Origin: Treponema sp. UBA1798 | GTDB taxonomy: Bacteria > Spirochaetota > Spirochaetia > Treponematales > Treponemataceae | Direction: 5' to 3' | DNA: 5,050 nucleotides | NCBI GenBank assembly: GCA_002319875.1 | Contig: DCFS01000281.1 | Coordinates: forward strand, 1 to 5,050 | Shown: positions 1-5,050 of the stretch, piece by piece | How the letters are laid out: the number at the start of each line of letters is the position of its first letter | How positions within the stretch are numbered: the stretch's first letter is position 1 | Program-made: the position numbers and the translations under genes | The notes under the pieces: generated by a model | The model's database searches: none | The model's input: only the letters and a program-made list of their open reading frames with translations | Told to the model about the DNA's origin: nothing

Positions 1-192
1 GACTATGAGCTTCCGGTTTTGAAAGTATATTCGGAGCCACTATTGCGTTGTGTTTCACCTCTTCAAAAGGAATATGCTGAGGCATCGCGGCTGCTCCGCT
101 TTCTGGGAAACTTTTCTCCCATCCCGCCAACGGCAGTACCGGACCGGTCAATTATCAGGGAATTCATAGGTGGCAGTGCCTTCCACTACTGA
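1..192 (+). CDS. C-terminal fragment of a probable nucleoside (uridine kinase-like) kinase
   Basis: Frame 1 is open from the first base to a TGA at 190-192 and gives 63 residues with no start, so the 5' part of the gene lies outside the window. The fragment contains YSEPLLRCV, EYAEASRLLRFLGNFSPIP and the ending SIIREFIGGSAFHY. From memory of the family, a LLxFLxxF...P stretch followed by S-[IL]-[IL]-R-E-F-I-G-G-S near the stop is typical of the long bacterial nucleoside kinases, which join a TGS-like N-terminal region to a phosphoribulokinase/uridine kinase P-loop domain and phosphorylate nucleosides for salvage. The P-loop itself is not in the window, so the call rests only on this tail. The gene converges on the flagellar operon and is probably functionally unrelated to it. 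Confidence 0.7.
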   Translation, partial: DYELPVLKVYSEPLLRCVSPLQKEYAEASRLLRFLGNFSPIPPTAVPDRSIIREFIGGSAFHY

Positions 193-200
193 GTTCCGGC

Positions 201-245
201 AGGGACACACTGATTAAGTCAACACAGTTTAATGGGTGTGTCCCT
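201..245. repeat. Inverted repeat 1, hairpin just after the kinase stop codon
   Basis: AGGGACACAC at 201-210 is perfectly complementary to GTGTGTCCCT at 236-245, leaving a 25-nt loop; one more T-G pair can form on the inside. It begins 8 nt after the kinase stop, so it probably acts at the 3' end of that transcript. No T-run follows immediately on the plus strand, so it is not a canonical intrinsic terminator. Its arms are unrelated in sequence to those of the next three hairpins. Confidence 0.7.
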
Positions 246-248
246 GAG

Positions 249-282
249 GCGTTTTCAAAAGTCAGACGAGTTTTGAAAACGC
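249..282. repeat. Inverted repeat 2, TTTCAAA-core hairpin
   Basis: A perfect 12-bp stem has arms GCGTTTTCAAAA (249-260) and TTTTGAAAACGC (271-282) around a 10-nt loop. It starts 3 nt after inverted repeat 1. The left arm and the loop start read TTTCAAAAGT (253-262), which recurs exactly at 354-363 in inverted repeat 4, and the right-arm core TTTTGAAA recurs at 372-379. It may terminate transcription from either convergent gene, but neither strand has a good U-tract after it. Confidence 0.75.
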
Positions 283-298
283 AACCTTAGATGTAATG

Positions 299-345
299 AT
301 AGAATTTTTCAAATAGTTGTAATATAAGGGTTTGAAAAATTCTAT
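299..345. repeat. Inverted repeat 3, AT-rich TTTCAAA-core hairpin
   Basis: A perfect 15-bp stem has arms ATAGAATTTTTCAAA (299-313) and TTTGAAAAATTCTAT (331-345) with a 17-nt loop. It carries the same TTTCAAA/TTTGAAA core at the inner end of the stem as hairpins 2 and 4, although the outer stem is much more AT-rich. It lies 2 nt from inverted repeat 4, so a transcript reading out of the flagellar operon meets the two in tandem. No U-tract follows on either strand. Confidence 0.75.
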
Positions 346-347
346 AA

Positions 348-385
348 AGCCACTTTCAAAAGTTAACAGACTTTTGAAAGTGGCT
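348..385 (-). terminator. Inverted repeat 4, probable terminator of the flagellar operon
   Basis: A perfect 16-bp stem has arms AGCCACTTTCAAAAGT (348-363) and ACTTTTGAAAGTGGCT (370-385) around a 6-nt loop, with one further possible wobble pair. On the minus strand it begins 3 nt after the fliJ stop codon, and the end of its stem runs into a short T-stretch (TTTATA), followed about 10 nt later by TTTTT. Position and stem strength make it the best candidate for ending the operon transcript. The weak U-tract leaves room for a bidirectional or transcript-protecting role. Confidence 0.65.
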
Positions 386-388
386 CCC

Positions 389-817
389 TTATTTATTACG
401 GAAATGAGACGTAACGATATCGTCCGTTATTGATTCTTCTTCACGGGCAACATCCTGCCCATATGACTGTAACTGCCTCTCACGGAGTTTCGAGACGGAG
501 GCACATTTCTGCATTGCCGTCCTGAGTAATGTACGTTTTTGCTCAGTTATCAGTTTTGCTTTAACCATATCGTTACACAACTGTTCCTTCTGGATATCAA
601 GGAATTTGAAAAACAACTGTGCCGAGCTTATTTCATTGAAATCTGTACAGCCATCCAGCTGCCTTACAACGGCAGTGTGCTGCATGGCCAGCAAGTCAAG
701 TTTATTCTGAATCGTCTGCTCTGCAGAAAGCGCCTTGCCAAGTTCTATTTCCGCCTGTTCCTGCTGGAATTTTCTGATGCCAAGTACTTTTTCGAGCTTG
801 AATTCAAATTTTTTCAT
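389..817 (-). CDS. fliJ: Flagellar export protein FliJ
   Basis: This 142-residue protein opens with MKKFEFKLEKVLGIRKFQQEQAEIELGKA, which fits the FliJ start: a short F-x-F-x-LxxVLxxR segment followed by a charged helix. The protein is almost entirely helical and charged, as expected for the antiparallel coiled coil of FliJ, and has no membrane segment or signal peptide. FliJ is the central stalk of the FliI ATPase ring, comparable to the gamma subunit of F1-ATPase, and connects the ATPase to the export gate protein FlhA. The length is normal for the family. The ATG overlaps the fliI stop as ATGA, and no clear Shine-Dalgarno sequence precedes it, so translation is probably coupled to fliI. FliJ sequences diverge strongly, so the call also rests on position directly after fliI. 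It is the last gene before the hairpin cluster. Confidence 0.9.
   Translation of the reverse strand: MKKFEFKLEKVLGIRKFQQEQAEIELGKALSAEQTIQNKLDLLAMQHTAVVRQLDGCTDFNEISSAQLFFKFLDIQKEQLCNDMVKAKLITEQKRTLLRTAMQKCASVSKLRERQLQSYGQDVAREEESITDDIVTSHFRNK
814..817 (-). promoter_or_regulatory. ATGA stop/start overlap of fliI and fliJ
   Basis: The fliJ ATG (817-815) and the fliI TGA (816-814) share bases. The sequence upstream has only a weak AGAG and no proper Shine-Dalgarno match. This arrangement usually means that terminating ribosomes restart on the next gene, which would keep the amount of FliJ tied to FliI. The coupling itself is inferred. Confidence 0.75.
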
Positions 818-2253
818 TCAGTACTCTGATTTTCACCGATCCCGTTTGCATGAGATTCTGACAGCCCTGCCGCAGTTTTCATTTCACCCGCCGGATTTTC
901 AGCAAATTCTTCAACAGGAATTTCAATCCCCGAAAGTACGGAAAGGCGTCTCAGCGTATCTTCCATACTGCACTTTTCAGATTCTTCCTGTTTCAGGAAG
1001 TTTTCTATATCAGTGTGCTTTTCAATTGCCCTGTCTATAACAGCGGAATTTCCTTTCTGGTAATTTCCGGTCGTAATAAGCGTTTCATTTTCGCGATATA
1101 CTGACATAAGTTCACGAATACGGCCGCAGGCCTCTTTCGTATTTGTACCTGTCACCCGGCGGGAAAGACGGCTGATACTCTGAAGTACATCAATTGCAGG
1201 ATAATGGTATTCCTGTGCCAGCATACGGCTAAGCACAATATGCCCGTCCAACGTTCCCCTCACTTTATCGGTAATCGGTTCGTTCATATCGTCACCGTCT
1301 ACAAGTACCGTATAAAAGGCGGTAATCGATCCTCTGTCATTGGTTCCCGTACGTTCAAGCAGTTTCGGAATCATATCAAATACGCTCGGCGGATATCCGC
1401 GTTGGGCTGGAGGTTCACCGTTGGCAAGCCCTATCTCCCGCTGCGCCTGGGCAAAACGGGTAACAGAATCAAACATATACATGACATCTCTGCCCTGATC
1501 ACGGAAATACTCCGCTATAGCAGTACTGACATATGCCGCCCGAAGACGGCATATTGATGGCTGATCACTTGTTGCAACAACAACGACAGACCGCTTAAGC
1601 CCTTCCGTTCCAAGATCCCGCCGGATAAAATCAAGAACTTCCCTTCCACGCTCTCCTATAAGCGCAATCACATTTATATCAGCATTCGTATTTCTCGCTA
1701 TCATGCTGATAAGAGTTGATTTTCCTACACCGGAACCGGCAAAGATTCCCATACGCTGTCCCTTTCCTACGGTAAGCAGAGAATCTATTGCCCGTACACC
1801 CGTGGTAATACGTCTGTCAATCGGTAACCGCTGCATAGGATCCGGCGGTGAAGCCACCGCCGGGTAAAATGTTTCAGGGACTATCTCGCTGAAACCGTCA
1901 CAGGCATGCCCGGTTGCATCAATAACTCTGCCCAGAAGGGATCTTCCCACACCAACCTGAAGGACTTTACCGGAAGCAACGACTTCACAACCGACCTCTA
2001 TACCTTTCGTATCGCCGAAAGCGGTAAGCTTTACAGTTGTACCGTCAAGCCCTACAACCTCAGCCATCAGTTTTTCCTTCTGGCTGGGAATGCGTATTGT
2101 ACACATTTCACCGATGACAGAACGGGGACCGATACTTTCTATTTCAAGTCCTTTTACGGCAGAAACATGTCCGACATACAGAATCGTTTCGGTCTGCTTT
2201 ATCTCATCGATATATTTAGCAAAATTGAATTCTGCGGTATAAGTTGATTTCAT
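814..2253 (-). CDS. fliI: Flagellar type III export ATPase FliI
   Basis: FliI is the ATPase of the flagellar export apparatus; it forms a hexamer at the base of the export gate and helps unload and deliver substrates. The 479-residue product contains a beta-barrel N-terminal domain (about residues 20-95), then the catalytic core with Walker A AGSGVGKST (172-180), the GERGRE loop with the likely catalytic glutamate (200-205), the Walker B region ending FDSVTRFAQAQRE (261-273) and the alpha/beta ATPase signature PAIDVLQSIS (352-361). GEPPAQRGYPPSVF (279-292) and the C-terminal helical domain are also typical of FliI and its secretion relatives. Its place between fliH and fliJ separates it from virulence type III ATPases and F1 beta subunits. 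A polar, acidic tail of about 29 residues (451-479) follows the conserved end. The ATG lies 5 nt after the fliH stop; only a GAAAG and a distant GGAG precede it, so coupling to fliH is likely. Confidence 0.98.
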   Translation of the reverse strand: MKSTYTAEFNFAKYIDEIKQTETILYVGHVSAVKGLEIESIGPRSVIGEMCTIRIPSQKEKLMAEVVGLDGTTVKLTAFGDTKGIEVGCEVVASGKVLQVGVGRSLLGRVIDATGHACDGFSEIVPETFYPAVASPPDPMQRLPIDRRITTGVRAIDSLLTVGKGQRMGIFAGSGVGKSTLISMIARNTNADINVIALIGERGREVLDFIRRDLGTEGLKRSVVVVATSDQPSICRLRAAYVSTAIAEYFRDQGRDVMYMFDSVTRFAQAQREIGLANGEPPAQRGYPPSVFDMIPKLLERTGTNDRGSITAFYTVLVDGDDMNEPITDKVRGTLDGHIVLSRMLAQEYHYPAIDVLQSISRLSRRVTGTNTKEACGRIRELMSVYRENETLITTGNYQKGNSAVIDRAIEKHTDIENFLKQEESEKCSMEDTLRRLSVLSGIEIPVEEFAENPAGEMKTAAGLSESHANGIGENQSTE

Positions 2254-2258
2254 AACTT

Positions 2259-3194
2259 TCAGGTATTCGGCTCCAGAACATCCGATTTTGAAACCAGTTT
2301 TATAGGTGATATCTCAATAATTTTCTGTTCTAGTTCATTGAGCTGACTGGATATGCGGGCGTCTATGGCTCCAAAATCCGTTTCAACGATACAGCCCCCC
2401 TGCTCAACTGTAGAATCTTCAAGGATATGTATATTCCTGATATTTTCAACACGGCTGATAAAATCCTGAGTATGTTCCGACGTCAGCTTCAAGTCCGCGA
2501 GGTTTACACGAATAGTCACATCTCCCCGCCCCTTGACCTTTTTCAGCGCCTGCAGGACATTATTCATTACAACACTTTTCTGATTTTCAGAAAGGACCTT
2601 GATAACCTTTCTGGCCATCAGAATAACAAGCTCAATAATCTGCTGCTCGGTTTCATCAAGAATCTCTTCCCGACGTACCATAACTTCGTTCAGGATAACA
2701 TGCATACGGTCTACAAGCCGGTCTGCTTCTGCATGTCCCGCTTTAAAACCCTCTTCATGACCTTCTTCATATCCCTTTCCGGAAGCCTGTTTCCGGATAG
2801 AATCCTGGTCATTTTTTGCATTATCAAGAATCTGCTGTGCATCTTCCTGAGCTTTCCGTAAGATTGCCGCAGCATTATTCTGTGCGTCACTTTTTATTAC
2901 CTGCGCCTGATCCGTCTGACGTTTTATCTCTGCAAAAGCAGCATCCTTTGCCTTATTGACAATTTCATCTGCATCAGCCTGGGCTTTATCCAGCATTACC
3001 TTTTTTTCAGCTTCCCATTGAACTCTGAAATCCTCTGCCTGTCTTTCCAGTTCTTCGACAGTCGGCCCCTCATACACAGGAACATCTTCCGGTTCTGCAG
3101 CCTTCTGTACCGGCTCATATGAATGAACAAGCCTGAGCATCATTTCACCGGGTTTTTTCTTGATTTCACCCGGACGGAATACCGTTTTCCCCAT
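2259..3194 (-). CDS. fliH: Flagellar export ATPase regulator / peripheral stalk protein FliH
   Basis: FliH binds FliI and anchors it to the C-ring and the export gate; in cryo-tomography of Borrelia motors it forms spokes from the FliI ring to the C-ring. The 311-residue product has a basic N-terminus (1-20), a charged coiled coil (about 45-135) with an 11-residue periodicity, a GxxxG run with Gly141, 145, 149 and 153, and a C-terminal FliI-binding domain of the FliH/YscL type with the conserved EQGGCIVETDFGAIDAR (264-280). Enterobacterial FliH is about 235 residues; the extra length here is mostly coiled coil, as in other spirochaetes. It is cytoplasmic, with no membrane segment. The ATG at 3194 is chosen because GAGGT stands 5 nt upstream; Met18 or Met19 would lose the N-terminus and has a poorly spaced ribosome site. 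The gene starts 14 nt after fliG and ends 5 nt before fliI. Confidence 0.95.
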   Translation of the reverse strand: MGKTVFRPGEIKKKPGEMMLRLVHSYEPVQKAAEPEDVPVYEGPTVEELERQAEDFRVQWEAEKKVMLDKAQADADEIVNKAKDAAFAEIKRQTDQAQVIKSDAQNNAAAILRKAQEDAQQILDNAKNDQDSIRKQASGKGYEEGHEEGFKAGHAEADRLVDRMHVILNEVMVRREEILDETEQQIIELVILMARKVIKVLSENQKSVVMNNVLQALKKVKGRGDVTIRVNLADLKLTSEHTQDFISRVENIRNIHILEDSTVEQGGCIVETDFGAIDARISSQLNELEQKIIEISPIKLVSKSDVLEPNT

Positions 3195-3199
3195 CTTCT

Positions 3200-3204
3200 A
3201 CCTC
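3200..3204 (-). promoter_or_regulatory. Ribosome binding site of fliH
   Basis: GAGGT on the minus strand, 5 nt before the fliH ATG, in the 14-nt gap after fliG. It supports the start at 3194 over the internal methionines at codons 18 and 19. Confidence 0.75.
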
Positions 3205-3208
3205 AGTA

Positions 3209-4312
3209 TCAAGTAACGAGTTCGTCTTCACCGGAACGGGCAATAACGATCTCTCCGGAATCTTCCAGACGACGGATGGTAGATACAATCTTCTGCTGCG
3301 ATTCCTCAACATCCTTCAAACGTACAGGCCCCATAAATTCCATATCTTCCTTGAGCATGCTCGCCGCACGCTTTGACATATTCCGGAATATTTTATCCTG
3401 AACTTCCGTATCAACAGACTTAAGGGCTTTTGCAAGCTCCTGGGTATCGACTTCCCGCAGGACTTTCTGAATTGCACGGTCATCAAGCATGACGATATCT
3501 TCAAATACAAACATCCGTTTTTTAATCTCTTCAGCAAGATCAGGATCATCTTCTTCAAGAGATTCAATGATCGATTTTTCAGATGAACGGTCAACAAGGT
3601 TAAGAATTTCGACAATACTTTCAACACCACCTGCTGCAGTATAATCTTCACTTGAAAGTGTAGACAATTTCTTCTCGAGAACCCGCTCCACTTCCCGCAG
3701 GACATCAGGCGACGTACGATCCATCGTAGCAAGCCGTTTCGATACCTCTGCCTGCATTTCTTCAGGAAGATTCTGCAATATGATAGCTGCTTTGGTCGGT
3801 TCAAGATAGGCAAGAATCAGCGCTATAGTCTGCGGATATTCCTGCTGTATAAAGTTAAGAAGATGTGCAGGATCTGTACGCCGTATAAAATCAAAGGGCC
3901 GTACCTGAAGCGAACTGGTAAGACGGTTTATGATATCAATTGCCTTCTGACTGCCGAGAGATTTTTCCAGTAACTCACGGGCATAATCGATGCCGCCCGT
4001 TGTAATAAAATTCTGGGCATTCATCAGATCCTGGAATTCCGCAAGAACCGCATCCTTAAAATCAGAATCAACCTTTTCCAGCCGGGCTATTTCAAATGTT
4101 AATGTTTCAACTTCATCTTCGCGCAGATGTTTCATTATCTCAGAAGAAACATCACTGCCGAGAGAAACAAGAAATATTGCAGCCTTCTGACGCCCCGTAA
4201 GGCTTTTATAATCCTTAGAGCCTTTTTTTGATGATGTAGTACCGGAAGGTTTCAGGCCGCCTGCCTTTGAAGCAGGTTTTGCCGTTGCGGTTGCGGTTTT
4301 TTCATCTGCCAT
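3209..4312 (-). CDS. fliG: Flagellar motor switch protein FliG
   Basis: FliG is the rotor protein of the C-ring: its N-terminal domain binds FliF, its middle domain binds FliM, and its C-terminal domain meets the stator. The 367-residue product shows the N-terminal domain from about residue 37 (LTGRQKAAIFLVSLG onward), the middle-domain motif EYPQT (158-162), where many bacteria have EHPQ, the MFVFEDI hinge motif (267-273), and the charged C-terminal torque region (about 276-350) with LDDRAIQKVLREVD and SKRAASMLKEDMEFMGPVRL. Residues 1-36 form a low-complexity Ala/Lys/Thr/Ser extension absent from the conserved fold. Spirochaetes often carry two FliG proteins; its location in the fliF-fliG-fliH-fliI operon matches the copy called FliG2, the main motor protein in Borrelia, though only the operon copy is visible here. 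It starts 1 nt after the fliF stop with a strong ribosome site. Confidence 0.98.
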   Translation of the reverse strand: MADEKTATATAKPASKAGGLKPSGTTSSKKGSKDYKSLTGRQKAAIFLVSLGSDVSSEIMKHLREDEVETLTFEIARLEKVDSDFKDAVLAEFQDLMNAQNFITTGGIDYARELLEKSLGSQKAIDIINRLTSSLQVRPFDFIRRTDPAHLLNFIQQEYPQTIALILAYLEPTKAAIILQNLPEEMQAEVSKRLATMDRTSPDVLREVERVLEKKLSTLSSEDYTAAGGVESIVEILNLVDRSSEKSIIESLEEDDPDLAEEIKKRMFVFEDIVMLDDRAIQKVLREVDTQELAKALKSVDTEVQDKIFRNMSKRAASMLKEDMEFMGPVRLKDVEESQQKIVSTIRRLEDSGEIVIARSGEDELVT

Positions 4313-4313
4313 C

Positions 4314-5050
4314 TTATGATTCCTCCATCAGCCATGTACGGATAAGCATTGCTACGTCTTCGGGATGTTCTTTTGCCATAGCAATCGCATTCTCCTGCAG
4401 TTCAGCACGTTTCCGCTCTTCAACAGACATGGTAACTTCCATCCCCTCTTCCTTGGCATCCCACAGCGCCTGTTCACGGGCAGCCTGCTGTTTGCGGAGC
4501 AGTTCTTCTTCCCTCATTCTCTTTCTTCGTTCCATTTCACGGCTGACGAAACGGAATATGATAAATATAAAAAGAACGAGAGCCGTACCGGCAAGAATAA
4601 ATACGATAGTACGTCTGGTTTGTATTGACTTGAAATATGCTTCGTCCTCTTTTGAGAACTGTCCGGTACGATCAAACGGGGTATTGGTAACCACAACAGA
4701 ATCACCCCTCGTCCGCTGATATCCGACTGCATTCTGGACATATTTTGTAAGCTGGTCGAGATCCTTGTCAGAAACAGGTGTATAAACACGCTCTATATTT
4801 CCATTATCATCGATGACGTAACTGTGATTCTTATCATATTTTTTTGTCCACGTGCCGTCAACGTTTACGGAGACGGTAACCCGGTCAATATCCGGACTCT
4901 GATCTTTCTGAATCGTCTTCGTATTGATAACATTGTTCTGCGTCACACCGGTTTCAGTTGATTTGCCAATGACGTTTGACATATCCGAATATACAGGCGG
5001 AGTCTGCCCTTCTGTTCCGGCAGGGCCTTCCGGATTATAACCTGTACCCT
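4314..5050 (-). CDS. fliF: Flagellar MS-ring protein FliF, C-terminal part
   Basis: The reading frame is open to the window end, so this is the last 244 residues of FliF and the N-terminal membrane segment and most of the ring-building domains lie outside. The visible part begins with GTGYNPEGPAGTEGQTPP (visible residues 1-18), a stretch typical of the FliF periplasmic region, then a periplasmic beta/helical part, a hydrophobic membrane helix (about visible residues 147-168, RTIVFILAGTALVLFIFIIF), a basic and acidic cytoplasmic linker, and the FliG-binding tail ENAIAMAKEHPEDVAMLIRTWLMEES at the end. FliF assembles the MS-ring in the cytoplasmic membrane, the base of the motor and housing of the export gate. 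Met at 4982 is an internal residue, since conserved FliF sequence lies upstream of it. The TAA is separated from the fliG ATG by one base. Confidence 0.97.
   Translation of the reverse strand, partial: GTGYNPEGPAGTEGQTPPVYSDMSNVIGKSTETGVTQNNVINTKTIQKDQSPDIDRVTVSVNVDGTWTKKYDKNHSYVIDDNGNIERVYTPVSDKDLDQLTKYVQNAVGYQRTRGDSVVVTNTPFDRTGQFSKEDEAYFKSIQTRRTIVFILAGTALVLFIFIIFRFVSREMERRKRMREEELLRKQQAAREQALWDAKEEGMEVTMSVEERKRAELQENAIAMAKEHPEDVAMLIRTWLMEES
4322..4326 (-). promoter_or_regulatory. Ribosome binding site of fliG inside the end of fliF
   Basis: GGAGG, followed by A, lies on the minus strand 9 nt before the fliG ATG and within the last codons of fliF, where it encodes part of Met-Glu-Glu. It is the strongest Shine-Dalgarno match in the window, consistent with FliG being needed in more copies than the export proteins downstream. 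Confidence 0.8.

Noticed and set aside
14..26. TTTTGAAAGT inside the kinase fragment, matching an arm of hairpin 4
   Set aside because: It encodes Val-Leu-Lys-Val in frame, has no inverted partner nearby, and a 10-base AT-rich match is plausible by chance.
249..385. CRISPR-like array from the repeated TTTCAAA units
   Set aside because: The units are inverted hairpin arms of varying outer sequence, not direct repeats of constant length with unique spacers, and no cas genes are present.
193..388. Small gene or regulatory RNA gene in the convergent gap
   Set aside because: No open frame with a ribosome site and no promoter-like pair could be found; the stretch is almost entirely inverted repeats.
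539..829. Plus-strand open frame opposite fliJ
   Set aside because: It lies fully antisense to fliJ, has no family resemblance, and its composition is that of a reversed helical gene.
2427..2861. Plus-strand open frame of 144 codons opposite fliH
   Set aside because: It is antisense to a well-supported fliH; its Phe/Leu/Ile-rich product is what the complement of charged coiled-coil codons gives.
3316..3813. Minus-strand open frame of 165 codons within fliG
   Set aside because: It is a shifted frame inside the conserved FliG middle and C-terminal domains, with an unnatural Arg/Leu/Ser-rich product.
4314..4982. A separate 222-residue gene starting at Met 4982
   Set aside because: The frame stays open upstream to the window end and the upstream residues (GTGYNPEGPAGTEGQTPP) are FliF sequence, so the methionine is internal.

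Overview
This window holds the downstream part of a spirochaete-type flagellar operon on the minus strand. Read right to left it is fliF (C-terminal part only, cut by the window end), fliG, fliH, fliI and fliJ. The order fliF-fliG-fliH-fliI-fliJ, an EYPQ version of the FliG middle-domain motif, a long FliH with an extended coiled coil, and intermediate base composition together suggest a Treponema-like spirochaete. That is an inference from gene order and protein character; no species can be named from the sequence alone.

Layout: positions 1-192 (+) encode the last 63 residues of a protein whose ending resembles the long uridine kinase-like nucleoside kinases. Positions 193-388 are a non-coding gap between convergent genes, almost filled by four perfect or near-perfect inverted repeats arranged as two abutting pairs. 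Positions 389-5050 (-) are the packed flagellar genes. The junctions are 1 nt (fliF/fliG), 14 nt (fliG/fliH), 5 nt (fliH/fliI) and a 4-nt ATGA overlap (fliI/fliJ). The operon promoter lies outside the window and no internal promoter is evident.

How the genes work together: FliF forms the MS-ring in the cytoplasmic membrane, and its C-terminal tail carries the switch protein FliG, which converts stator action into rotation. FliH, FliI and FliJ form the cytoplasmic ATPase complex of the flagellar type III export apparatus: FliI is the hexameric ATPase, FliJ its central stalk, and FliH the peripheral stalk that links FliI to the C-ring. All key motifs checked (Walker A, the GERGRE catalytic loop and the ATPase signature in FliI; the transmembrane segment and FliG-binding tail in FliF) are intact, and no frameshift was seen.

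No unknown multi-gene system is visible. The features most worth a second look are the hairpin cluster at 201-385, in which three of four hairpins share a TTTCAAA/TTTGAAA core, and a clear 11-residue periodicity in the FliH coiled coil.
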